Origin: Gigaspora rosea | Taxonomy: Eukaryota; Glomeromycota; Glomeromycetes; Diversisporales; Gigasporaceae | Length of the DNA: 64,000 nucleotides | Assembly: GCA_003550325.1 (NCBI GenBank) | Contig: QKWP01000363.1 | Span: 213,402-277,401 of the forward strand | Reading direction: 5' to 3' | Shown: positions 33,031-44,912 of the stretch, piece after piece | Numbering within the stretch: position 1 is the first letter of the stretch | Layout of the letters: the number at the start of each line of letters is the position of its first letter | Program-made: the position numbers and the translations under genes | Notes under the pieces: model-generated | The model's input: the letters and a program-made list of their open reading frames with translations, nothing else | Database searches by the model: none | What the model was told of the DNA's origin: nothing

Positions 33031-35075
33031 TAAAACTAGTATAGTATTTGATAATTTTTATCTTTATTTAAGTTTTATTTTAATTATTTCTTTAGCTATT
33101 TCTTTATATTGATGATTTGTTTTTTAACAAGTGCTTCTTTAAATTCACTGGTATGCTATTTCTCAAAAATAGCTTCAGTAAATGGTATTTAAAGTACTAA
33201 GTAAGAATGTTCAATATTCAAAAAAATCTAACGTCTAACTGTAATTTGCACCATAACCTTAGCTTTAATTATAATTTCAACTTTATAATCCTAAGATAAA
33301 AGTTCCATAAAATTTTTCAATAATAATCGAATATATATTGTCAACCTGGAAATTCACCTCTTTCAGAACTTCAGGAGACTGCTGATTATAGTATGACGAC
33401 TATAACTTTACAGCTTTTAAGGTTTATGGCGTCCAAATGGGACTTAACAAAGAGGTTTTTGAGTGATTTATGTATTAAGGCAAAGAGGCAAACAATTAAT
33501 AGTATATGAGGATACTAAGAATTGTATCTTTATTATATTCCAGTGTATGAAGACACTGCACTTCCCAGAGGGTAGAAAGCAGTGTATTTATAGAGAAATT
33601 ACATGTATAAATTATTACAATAAAGTTATACAAATTCAATTTAAAAGCTATTTATAGTACTAAAGGTAATGCGAAACTAATAGATATGTTATATATATAA
33701 AAGATATAAAAGATATAATATATATAAAAGATATGAAAGATATGAAAGATATAAAAGATATAAAAGATATGTTAGATCCTTAAGATCCTTTAGATCCTTT
33801 AGATCCTTTAGATTCGTTAGATTTTGACGCAGTATTATTGCCTAATAAGGTTAAGATATTTGTTTATCTTGTTCTATTAATAGTTCAACACAAATGTCTT
33901 CCGATCTTGTGATCCCGTGATCAGAATCACATGATCTATAGCTAATTAGAAGCGCCTCGATGAGCTGAATCCAATGGTAGTTGTTTCATCTTCCTAACTT
34001 CTCTGGGTCGAAAGTTATAGGCAAAAAGGTGAAAACTCTTAAGGTTAACAATATATCAGTGAGTTCACCTTCAGTAATAAAATTAATTCTTTTTTGTAAT
34101 ATGTAATATATATTTAACTAAACATATAAATTTGTATAAATACAGAAATAAGAAAACATTTTTCTGAATATATGAATAATATGTTGTGCATATCCAGTTA
34201 TTTTTAATATATTTTTTGATTACTATTAAAGGATTTGCTTAAATTTATTAAAACTTAATTACAAAATTTAATATTCTCAGTAAAAAAAACTTAATTTAGA
34301 AAATATATAGTATAATAGTTGATTGGGAGAGCTTCAAAACAATATAGAAAATAGTACCAATTAAAGCTCTAACCATGTACGGAATGAGGGTATAGATAAA
34401 TGAAGATAGTATATAAAAGTATCAGTAATCCAGGTTATTGATCAAGGGAATTGAGGTAAAAGAATTTGTACAAAGTTCAATTAGAGACAGAATCACGTGA
34501 ACAATTTTAAAAGCTTAACCAAACTTATTACGCAGAATTCGAGTTATAATAAGCCAATATAAAGTTACAAGTCAATTCAGTCTGTCAAATTGAGTCTCGC
34601 AAGGTTTACTAAGGTTAAAGTTGAATTCAAAAGATAAGAGATTTACTTTTATTATTATTGCATTTTTAAATTGAATGTCAAAACTCATTCTTGCTTTATT
34701 AATTTTTTAGAGGTCTTATATATATTTTAATTTTATAGCATCTACGCTACAATTTTAGTATTCACACTAAAGATTTAATATTTATCAGATAATTCAGCGT
34801 TAATGCAAAATGCAAAAAATCTTTCATCTGCGCTATAGATTCAGTGTCAGCATGAAATTAAATGCACTGCACTTTCCCTGCCATATGTAATTCCCTTATA
34901 TATATAATAAATTATTTCTAATATAAGATTAATGATCTTATTTACTTAAGGGTATACTAGCGCATGTCAACATATAGATAGAATAATAAACAACTAAGAT
35001 GAAAAATAAAATAATAATATATATAAAAATAAAAAAAAACTCTAAGTTACTATTTTTATTCCATTACAATAGTAG
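33031..35075. other. Non-coding, with simple repeats at 33690-33830
   Basis: At 33690-33830 runs of GATATAAAA and then CCTTTAGAT-type words are repeated in tandem. The rest is AT-rich with no gene or TIR element recognised; the short ORF at 33463-33657 has no motif. Confidence 0.5.
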
Positions 35076-35079
35076 TAAT

Positions 35080-36606
35080 CTAAATGTTTGATAGATTTTT
35101 AAATATCAACTGAAATCTCTATTTTACGCAGTTTTGCTAATTTTTCATTTTTGATAGGCTTTCTGTCAATTTTGGTTATATTATATAATTAACTTGTATA
35201 TATGCTTTTTAAATTTTCTTTAATTATTTCCAATTCTGCAATTTTTATTAATATTATCATTTCTTAAAATTTACCTTTTATTTTGACTTTGTGTCTAAAA
35301 TTATTTAACTTCTAATAATATTTATTATTCATTTAGTTTAGTATACTTCTCTAAATCTTGGACACTTGTCTGGATTCAAATTCATATATTGGTTTGCTAA
35401 TTCAATATAACAATCAGGAATTTCTTGAAAAGCCTGTCAACAAAGTGACAGAGTGATCATTATTGCGAAAATCAGATAACTTTATGATCAGGCATATTAC
35501 AGGTTTTTTATGTATCCTTTTATGGTTATTCTTTTACTATTGTCATGATATGTTGAAACTTGTATTTACAGATAATTTTGGATTAGTATATGATTTTCAG
35601 AGATTCACACTGTTGTGTTTATTGTTAGATTGGTACAGGGTAAGGGACAATGACAAAGAAGAATATTTAAGGCTAGTTGTCTTGGAGAAAAAAATTATCT
35701 TTTTTTTCGCTATCGCTTACCTTGTAAAGGCTGGCTCTATCATCTCCCTTACCTACCTGATGTCAAGCAAGTGAAACTGTTGCTATGCCAGGCTCCACAG
35801 CTGTTTTATCAGTGCAAGGATCTGATGTTTTTGATATGCCAGGCTCCATGGCTGCATAGGCAGTACAAGAACCTGATGTTTTGTTATAACAGGCCCCACA
35901 GCTGTGTTAGTGGTGCAAGGACCTAATGTTTGATTTTGGGCTCCATGGCTACAGTATCAGTATAAGAACCTGTTTTTGTATTTGGCTCTGCGGCTACAAG
36001 TGCAGTGCAAGGACCATAATAGGAAGTATACCTTGCTTATAGCAGTATAAACATATATGCTAATTCTCTTTTTCACTATAGTGAAGACTGAAGGTTGTTT
36101 CTCTACTTGAAGGCATTTTGATCTTTAAATAGTTTTGTATCACCATCTTGTCTGTGGATCACACAGGGCTTGAATGGTGGTCTTTGCTTGCTGTTTTTAA
36201 GAAATCTAGATCATTGTAATAGAATATGATAGTGTATATTAGAGCTATTAAGGATAGCAAGCCCTTACTCCCATATATTTTTCAACTTTGTTAAATAAAA
36301 TCATTCAGTTGTTTAAATAAAGTCATCTGGTTGAGCAATAATAATGTCCAAATTTTGGCCATAGTCTATTACAAGTTTTTATCATGAGATCAATATTAAA
36401 ATCATAATTATTAAAAGGTTCTGACTAGTTGTTATTTGCACCATAATTATTGAGAATGAATAAATATCTGAAGTTTGAGTACATGCACTTTTTAAAAGAG
36501 CTCCAGTGCAATATTAAGTAAAATTCCATAAATATGATTTTCTTGTTCCTTTTCATTGAGCAGTTTTGATAAAACCAAACTGGTAATATATATTTCATAA
36601 TTTTTT
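35080..36606 (-). pseudogene. Sel1-kinase paralogue, 3' part (C-lobe)
   Basis: On the minus strand the sequence lines up with exon 2 of the 16467 gene from just past the HPGN codons. The region at 36350-36606 matches the activation loop and the EITTGQRPF region, up to CCAAAATTTGGAC. After an insert, 35080-35435 matches PDCYIELANQYMNLNPDK and the charged tail, ending at the equivalent stop. Several stops and shifts are present. The other half of the gene is at 41022-42370, on the far side of the MULE. Confidence 0.85.
35436..36346. mobile_element. Unclassified 0.9-kb insertion in the kinase pseudogene
   Basis: It is defined by comparison. The kinase sequence breaks off after TTTGGAC and resumes at the codons for a proline-aspartate-cysteine-tyrosine motif, with no matching text between. 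It contains a roughly 53-bp minisatellite at 35786-36015 (GGCTCCACAGCTG and GTGCAAGGA words, 4-5 units) and one 103-codon frame (35463-35774) without a recognisable domain. No clear TIR, LTR or poly-A end. It could be a SINE- or LINE-derived piece or captured transcript DNA. Confidence 0.5.
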
Positions 36607-37029
36607 TTCAGCAAAAGCTACGGACACAACATTCACATGATCTGTCTTCTTATTGGTACAACAAAATGGACCAGTCAGAAGACTTGATTTTTTAACGTGA
36701 TTTTGAACCAATCAAAAACATGGCTATTTAAATAATGTTTAGTTAGCATCTAGTTAGTATTTAAGGATAAATATTTAGAGCCATTATGATTTCAAAACAG
36801 TGGGGTAAACCCAGTACAAAAGCAAAAAATTAATTATATAAAATGATTTGGCTTATTTTAGTACTTTAGTATAAATTAATTTTGCTTTGTTATATATGTC
36901 GCTTTCAGATATATATATAATAGTAGTTGCTTTCATATATGTAACATATAGTTTGATGCTTTTTTATTTGTTATACTTTAATAAAATGCTTCTTATTTTA
37001 TGCTAAATGCTTATATAGATGAAATAAAA

Positions 37030-40000
37030 TTATAAGAATAGCTTTGACCAGTTGTCAACAAGAATATATTTATGACCTATTGGAATATGTTGTGGATTAA
37101 CTATTGGCCAACTTACTCTCATATAATTTTTCATATCTATATAAACAATATGGTTACTATTTATAAAATGCAAGATAATCAGATTTTTTCTATGTCTTGG
37201 AGGTGTTTCTAATAGAAAAAACAGCATGCTTTGTCTATTTAGCTCATCAAAAATAGTAATAGGAACAAATAATGTATCTGCAGCCAACTGTGCTCAATCA
37301 TGAGATAGAAACCAGTGAGAAGGTGGGCATGAAGATGCTCTGCATTCCAATATCTGATTAGGTAAATCAGTATCATAGCCCAACCAGTTTCTATAAATCT
37401 CTATACATTTAGTTAATTGACCATTCATGGCCAACTTGACAAGATTCCAATTTTCTTCATTTTCTCTAATAGCAATTGCAAGTGAGCAAAATCTACAATT
37501 ACCATCACTCTTTGGATTATAAACTTGGTTTATATCACTAACAGGGATTCAGTTGCTTAATTGGAATTTTAACTTTTGAACTAAAAAAATAAATAAAATA
37601 ATGTTAAGTCAATTCATTCTAAAATGAACTATTGTTTTAGTTATAAAAAATGCTCATTATATAATATTCTAAGCTTTTTTAAGAAACTATAACTATTATC
37701 TGAACTCATATTATTCAAAAAAATTTTAATTAATTGTACAATCAATTTATTTTATAACGAATTGTTAGTTTTGGCTATAACAAAGTTCACTATATAAAAT
37801 TTTATATTTTTTTAAGAACTATAACTCTTTTTATACTAAGCTAATATTTTATTCTTTCTAAAGCTCAATATAAAGAGATTTGTTATAAAAAGAATTGACT
37901 GTAATTATTTTTATTACCTCTACTAGAAATATCTTGCAAATCATTTGTACTTCCATTACGCTTTTTTTGATAGTTTTAACTTTCTTTTTTTTTATTTGTT
38001 CTATAAGTTCTACAGCAATTAGTAATCATTTTGTTCCAGAAGGAAGACCTTTTTCTACAATTTTTTCAGGCATTTTAACCTCAGAAAGATCAATTGCAGG
38101 AACTGCTAAAATCTTATCAAGCTTTTCTAAATGAGTAAATTTTTGCTGTTCATCTGGAAAGTCCACATATTACTTTCAATTTTATATAATCGAGACTTGA
38201 GTGAAAGAAAGTATCAGATGATTTTAAATTAGCTAGATCTAGTTCTTGACTGTTAGAATCTGGCCAGTCTCTATTATGAAATAATAACCATCTTGTTGAA
38301 ATAATAGATAGCATTACAGTGCCTTCTTTTGGAAGCATATGCCTACAAGGTATATTGTAATTGACATGTAGTTCATATAAACAGGCCTCATATATGGTTG
38401 CTTTAAGAAGTTTATTCTTAACTTTATCTAAAGCAAACTGAGTCACTTTTCCTAAAAGTGGAGCCAATCGATCCTTACAAGTATTCACTAACAAAGGATC
38501 AATGCCAATGCTTTCACTTTCATTTTGCAAAGAGTTCTCCTCATGATGTAAACGTAACCATCTATCCAAAGAGCTAAATGACCTTGTCAAACTTTCAGAA
38601 GATTCAAGAGCAAGTTTTATTGCTAAATGTGTGCCTTCAATGCATTGTGTAGTTGTTGCATTAAAGTGCATAATCCTACTTGTATATACTCTAACCCATT
38701 TTTCCTTGACTTTCACCATTTTTAAAAGAAAAAATTATTTATTAGAAATAGTCACATTATAAATAATATAGATATATAACTGATTAATTATTAGAATGCT
38801 ATATATTTGGGGTAAAATCACACTTAATAATGCAAGTTGTAACTTAATTATAATAATATTATAGCTACAAAAATCCATTTTAACATTGAGTTGTTATTAT
38901 AAATAAATCAGTAATTATATATTAATAATATTACTTATAATATGTATCCTAATATGGTTGACCAAAAAATTTATAAAGATTATTCGATTTTTAACAAGAT
39001 ATACAAAATTTGCTCATGAAGTAAACAAAATATTATATATCAAATTAACAACAATTTAATAAATATATTGAATAAAAAAAATACTGTAAAATGAAAAATT
39101 AAAAATGAAAATAAATAAAACTAAAAATAAATTATATGAAATTAAAATATAAAATGAAACAAAATAAAAAATAAAAAATTTTAAAAAAAAGACAAAATTT
39201 ACTATTTTAAAATGTACTTTTCAAGATATTTTAACACTTCAGTTTTATTTAAACTTGACAAGGCCAATCTATTATAGGCTGCATTGCAGTAGCTAATGCT
39301 TTACAATCTTTCGAATGAATAAACTTTTCTATAATCATAATAACTTCATGAAATGAGTCATTATTAAAATGTTTCCTTAAATTTTTTTTTAATATTGTTT
39401 AAATCATGCAATGTGCATAGAAGATGCTTGTACCCAGGGAATATATTTCTAAGAGCACAAATAAGTGCAGCATCGTTGTTAGTAACGAATACAAAAGGAG
39501 AAATGTCATAAAAAATCAAAAAAACAAATTGTTCAATTATCCAAGTATATGACTTTTCAGATTTGTCTGAGATCCAAGCACCAGCTATACCAAAGGTTGT
39601 AAATGATTGGCCCCAAGGTTACTAATGCCAACAAAGTTTACATATAGTAATTTGTAAACATTTGTTTTAGAGGTTGCATCAATTAAAACAACCTCTGAAA
39701 AATGTCTAGCATTTTTAACAGATTTTGTATACAAAAAAACAGGTGTTTAATTCCATCTATATTAAAATAGTAAATAATATTGCTAATGTTTTTGAAATAA
39801 TAATCAAACAAAATAGATAATAGCTTCCTTTATAAACTTCACACCATACAGTATACCCCTTTTTTTTATACCTGTTATTAATGCTTCCATCAAGATACGT
39901 TCTTCTACAGAATGAATTCATGCACTTAAGTTCGATATATCTTTCCTTGTTCAGTTGGTATTTCATCATTATTTCTAACAGCCTTATAAACCATACTAGG

Positions 40001-40765
40001 CTTTGCATCAGCTTTTAGCATTTTTACAGCACTTTGACACACATCTCATATTAATTGACGATGTTTATAAAAAACCTAAAAATCTTTAGCTATCGAATGG
40101 TTATGCTCATCCTTAATTTCTGAAGCATGCCACTTTGACTTATCTGGAACAGCTTTTAAAAGGTATGGGCATTCACATTGCTTGCTCATCCTCTTTCTTT
40201 GCCAGGTGTCTACAGTTAAATTCCAATTATTTTGAGGTTGGCCACTATGTTCACAATGTATATAGAGGTGATGAGAGCTACTACTTTAATTGCTACTGCA
40301 AACCCTAAATTTTTGGCATTTTCTTGAGCAGCATCAAGAATATCCTTCTTGGTATCATAGTATTGACCAACCATTATTAAAGCTTGTAAAAAAAATAAAA
40401 TATAATAAAATTTTAATTATATCAATCATAATGTAATTAATCATAATGTATTAAGTATTAATCCATAGCTGAAGAGTATAAAAATCATATTAAAGCTTGA
40501 CACAATTATAATGTATTACTATTTTTATGTAAAAGTAATAAAATTTGCTATTTATATCACTTCAGAGATGAACTACTACTTAAAATTTTCAATCCTTTCT
40601 TACAAATATTTGTGCAATTTTTATTTTTTGACTAGATTCTTTTTCTTTAGACTTGGTACTTTCTTCTTTGAAATCACACTTGTTAATGTCTTCTGAAGTT
40701 GACTGATTAAACAAGTCAACAATACTGTTTAATGCATTACTCCGGGCATTTGTAATGTCTTCCAT
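37030..40765 (-). pseudogene. MULE transposase: FAR1-like, MULE, SWIM and OTU parts
   Basis: Read on the minus strand. A first exon starts at the ATG at 40765 (MEDITNARSNALNSIVDLF) and has a donor-like GTAAGA near 40603. A FAR1-type DNA-binding region follows at about 40370-40080 (QENAKNLGFAVAIK, CECPYLLKAV and DEHNHSIA: cysteines and an HNH zinc cluster). The MULE catalytic core is at about 39700-39240 (FVTNNDAALICALRNIFPG, HLLCTLHDLNN; the expected first D of the DxD-like site reads N). A SWIM-like part is at 38719-38150 (EGTHLAIKLALES, NIPCRHMLP). The C-terminus is an OTU cysteine protease: NPKSDGNCRFCSLAIAI (DGNC catalytic motif) near 37500, and INSNHIVYIDM with the catalytic histidine near 37140. 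In-frame stops interrupt the FAR1, core and OTU parts. OTU domains occur in some fungal and plant MULEs; their task in transposition is not settled. Confidence 0.8.
37739..37901. mobile_element. MITE inside the MULE, TA target
   Basis: Left CAATCAATTTATTTTATAAC and reversed right CAGTCAATTCTTTTTATAAC, flanked by TA at both ends. The CAGTCAA-type end resembles the MITEs at 3524 and 43586. It lies in the linker between the SWIM and OTU parts. Confidence 0.65.
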
Positions 40766-41021
40766 GTCTCTAAAGTAAAGTATCTTTAAAAGCAAATTAG
40801 TTATACATATGTAGTTATATGTTGAAGCTATATAATTAGATAATAAATAATTATTTACATGCATTAATTATAGATTTACATATTAACTTAGATAATCAAT
40901 TTACATAGTCATGCTGATTGGTACAAGTTAGGTTAAATAATTGAGTCTACTGACTGGTCCATCTTGTTATACCAATAAGAAGACAGATCATGTGAATGTT
41001 GTGTCTGTAGCTTTCACCAAA

Positions 41022-42370
41022 TATTTCTAGGATGTATATTTCTATATAAAAATTTTTTAGACTAAATACAATCAAAGTGGATAAAATATTATAGATTATC
41101 TTTAATTTGATTTTCTATTTAAATTCAGAAATACCAATAGGGCTTTTGTACAATAAACCATATTTTGCATAACTAAGCTCTAAAATGTAATTATATGTTT
41201 ATTCATCTCTTGATATTCCTAAATATTGATTTACACTATGACAAGACTTAACTGAAAAACAGTATAAATTAATATATTTTACTATATAATACCTTTTTTA
41301 AGAATGGTTCTCTATCTTTATTGGAACCTTTTACAAGCTTAATTGCTATATTCTCATATAAACTAACAAGTAATGGTGATTTCCATACTGATTATGACGA
41401 CAATAAGGCAGAAAGTTTACTTAAATATTAGTTTTGAAAACTGTAAAAAGGCACCTTTATTTATTTCTTTAACATTTTTAAAATTTTCAAATAGTATCCA
41501 ATGAAAAAGTTCTTTTTTTTTGAGTATGAACATTGTTCATTTAATGGCTAATTTTAAATACCATTCAAAAGCAATCTATATATTTTTTCAACAATATGTC
41601 CTTTTTGATAAAATTCACCAATCATGTACATTCCATCAGCATATTCCATTTCTGCTGATTTTTATAATACTTGAATGCTTTGCATTCATTCTTTATAATT
41701 ATATTCCAAATAATATTACCATATAACCCACAAGCAGACCCATATCTGCAAATTTTTCACAAAATTTGAATGCTTTATTTTTATCTTTTTTATCTCCAAT
41801 TCCATTATCATAGCATTAATAAACATTAGATATTCCAGTAACATCATCCATGTTAGCATATTTTTGATAATATTTAAACATCTTTTGTTCATTCTTTTTG
41901 ATTCTGATTTCATAATGATAAGAAGATACAAATTCTTTTTTTCCTTTAGCATTTCCTATTCTACAGATTTTAAATAATATTAAAATGCTTTTTTCTTGCT
42001 TTTTCTATTCCAGCTCCTCTATAATAATATGCACCAGGCACAAATAGTGCAAATATATTATCCATTTTTCCTGCTTTAGATCATACATGTAAATTTGTTT
42101 CAACTCCATTCCTTTGTTCCATAATTACAACAGTATCCAACATTACATATTTCAGCAGTATTCCCATCTCTGTGGATTTTTGATAATAAACAAATGTCTT
42201 ATATAAATCCCTTTCAACTCTGATTCTATACATTACCGTTCTAGCAGCTTTTCTATTTCCTCAGCTTTAAGGTATAACTCAAACATCTTACATTCATCCT
42301 TTTTTACTCCAACACTCTCCTTTGATAATTATTAGCAAGCTATTTAATTTCTGATAGTATTATTTAATCC
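41022..42370 (-). pseudogene. Sel1-kinase paralogue, 5' part (Sel1 repeats and N-lobe)
   Basis: On the minus strand it starts at about 42370 (ATGGA, as in the 16467 gene). It runs through decayed Sel1 repeats (KKNEQKMFKYYQKYANM and CYDNGIGDKKDKNKAF are readable near 41770-41900), then a kinase N-lobe (FHWILFENFKNVKEINKGAF, near 41480) and IAIKLVKGSNKDREPF. The intron sits at the same place. Exon 2 (EYQEMNKHIIT, SLVMQN) runs up to the HPGN codons, where the MULE cuts in. Many stops. Comparison shows one more base than the 16467 gene in the A-run segment, supporting a deletion in that gene. The upstream ~70 bp is also conserved. Confidence 0.85.
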
Positions 42371-42449
42371 ATATTGAAAGTTTAAGCATGAAAAATTATC
42401 TGTTTGTCAATCTTACATATTTTTTTTAAAAGAATTTGAAGTTCAAACT

Positions 42450-42790
42450 ATAAATTTATTAAGTAATATTGTAAAACAATCTATTAAATTTGTATAATAA
42501 TTTGCATAAAGATTAAACTTTGCACAAAAATTATGGGATTATACAAAACTAGAAGTACATTAATACATAGTAGATTAGAGCATCCACAGACCAATTTAAT
42601 TAAAACTATATCAGCTATATTGATTATTACATTATAATTAAATTTTATCGATGAAACTAAAATAATTAATTGAATACTATATAATTTTGCTTATTTATAA
42701 AGAAAAATGCAAATTTATAAATATATCACATAATATTGCTAATATTTTTATAATATTTTTTAATTAAAGGCTGTTTCTCAGAACTGTTTC
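42450..42790. other. AT-rich non-coding
   Basis: No gene, repeat or element recognised. Confidence 0.45.
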
Positions 42791-44755
42791 AATATAACTA
42801 TGTTTAAATAAATATAATTTGTACGTAGATTTAAATAACAAATGGCCAAACAATTTTAATAATAGTAACAAAAATTTGATTAAGAATAAATATATACAAT
42901 GCTCTCTGTTATGTGCTAATTCATTATAAACACAATTTGCAGATTTAAATAACAAATAGCTAAACAATTTTTAATAACAATAACAAAAATTTGATTAAAA
43001 TAAAAATAAATGTATGCAATGCTCTCTGTAATATGCTAATTCATTGTATATACAGTATATATATATATAATTTGTAATCTGTATAACAAACAAAAAATAG
43101 TTTTTATATAACAAATTTAAATTAATATGAGGTTTGGGTTAGGGTAAATTGTTAGAGTAGGTAATACCAAAACTTTGCAAATAAGTTTTGTTAAAGCCCA
43201 TAAAAATGATTATGTAGACAAAATTTTTTATTATACAAAGGAAATCTGCATGTTATACCTGATCCTCAAAAATAATTGGTAGATCATTAAAATAATATTA
43301 GGTTAAAGTTAGAGTTAGGGCAAGGAAATACGAAGTATATTGCAAAGAATTTTTTAGTAAAATTTGAAAGGTGGTATATAAGTGAATATTTAGATATTAT
43401 AAATACAGTACAATATACAAGCAAATACAGAGTGCTATGCCTAATTAATTCCCAATTTAAACAAGTTTTTATTAATTCATCTTTTACTTTTTGGATAAAA
43501 AAAAATAATAAAAATTTTTTATCCAATATAATATAAAAGTACAACCAATAAAACTTTATTTAAATTGCATGAAATTTTTGTGATACAGTCAGACCTCTCT
43601 AAATGCATTATAATGGGACTTTATATAAAAATTATGTCAACTTTGCATTTAGAGAAGTATTGTTTAGAAAGATAAAATCTTTTAAGTGTAATATTAGTTG
43701 GGCCGAAAGGTTTGCATTTAAGGAGACTTTACATAGAGCATGCATTACAAAGTTTTTTTTATATAGACTTATGTATTTAAAAATGATATATAAGTCTACA
43801 AACCCAATGAAGACTTATATAGTATAATTTATACATAAATATAATTTTTAAATAATATTTATTTAATAGTTATGTAACGAAAATTTAAAATATAAAAATG
43901 TGTTAAGTAGACAAATAAGTAAAATGTAAAATGAAATATAAGTTATAATTAAGGTTAGGGTAGAATTAGAGTTGACATTAGGGGTAAAATTGCGAGAGGA
44001 GCATTTTTAATTAAAAATACAACATGGTTACCCTAGTAAAATTTTGAGATATTGACTATTTCTTTTTCTTAAAATTTATATAAAAATTTATTTATATTTT
44101 ATATAATATATAAAGGTTACATAATTATACACGTAAAATTTATTATAAATAATGTTTATATAAAATTTTTATCTAAATTTTATGATATATAAGATTTATA
44201 TAAAATTTTTATTTAAATTTTACGATATATAAAAGTTATATAGTTATAATATATAAAATTTATTAATATATAAAATTTATGTAAAAAATTTATTTAGATA
44301 TTTATAGCATATAAAAGTTGCTTGATTATTATACATAAAATTTATAAATATATAACATTTACATAAGCCTTTTTTATAAATTTATTTTTATATATATTCA
44401 AATAAATTTTACATAAATTCTATATTAAAAATTAACATATATAATTTTTATATAGTATTCTATATAATATTTATATAAAGTTGTAGATCTATATAGATTT
44501 TATAAAAAATGTACTTGCTGTTGTGCATTTAGGAAGGTTGTATTGACTGTATATATATTTTGTTATATTAAACATTTTATTATTAATTACAAAAACTATT
44601 ATATATAATAACTATTTGTAACTATAAATTATAAAATAATTTCTTTTATGTTATGTAATATGAAAATGTATACTAATAAAAATCATTCAAATTGTATAAA
44701 ATTTTTAGAATTTATGCATTTTTTATACAAACTTTTTTTATTAATATAGTTAACA
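42790..44755. repeat. Segmental repeat, copy 2 (partner 825-4425)
   Basis: Begins with a tandem pair of about 113-bp units (GATTTAAATAACAAAT at about 42830 and 42942; ACAATGCTCTCTGT in both). It then continues through GGTTTGGGTTAGGG and the MITE 43586-44549 to about 44755. Only a single such unit is clear in the partner. No genes. Confidence 0.8.
43586..44549. mobile_element. MITE with TA target, enlarged by AT-rich filler
   Basis: Left CAGTCAGACCTCTCTAAATG and reversed right CAGTCAATACAACCTTCCTA, each flanked by TA. It has the same ends as the 179-bp copy at 3524. About 780 bp of extra sequence built of TTATATAAAATTTTTAT-like repeats (43760-44520) lies inside. Non-coding. Confidence 0.75.
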
Positions 44756-44887
44756 CCCTCTATAATCACACCTTCGGGATACAAAAAACTGTGATTATAA
44801 AGAGGTGTGACTAAAATAAAGGTTACCTCTATATAGTCACAATTATATTACAAATATAAAAAGTGACTATATAGGGGTTTGTATTAA
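44750..44887. mobile_element. Small MITE next to the LTR
   Basis: The left end TTAACACCCTCTATAATCAC and the reversed right end TTAATACAAACCCCTATATAGT match imperfectly. An inner inverted pair TGTGATTATA / TATAATCACA is also present. It lies 25 bp from the LTR at 44913. Non-coding. Confidence 0.6.
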
Positions 44888-44912
44888 AAATCGATTTTTA
44901 AGAAATGCTTAT

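Larger units (their letters stand above)
36616..41012 (-). mobile_element. Mutator-like element (MULE) with OTU protease
   Basis: TIRs of about 100 bp: the left begins AGCTACGGACACAACATTCA and the right, reversed, AGCTACAGACACAACATTCA. Both continue CATGATCTGTCTTCTTATTGG and GGACCAGTCAG. A 9-bp target duplication, TTCAGCAAA / TTCACCAAA (36607-36615, 41013-41021), fits the Mutator superfamily. The target is the catalytic-loop region of the Sel1-kinase paralogue. The body holds one minus-strand gene and at least one MITE. Several breaks make it non-autonomous. Confidence 0.9.

Noticed and set aside
37895-38134. 79-codon plus-strand ORF
   Set aside because: It is the opposite strand of the linker between the SWIM and OTU parts of the MULE gene.
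41716-41952. 78-codon minus-strand ORF as an independent gene
   Set aside because: It is a wrong-frame shadow of the decayed Sel1 repeats of the kinase paralogue.
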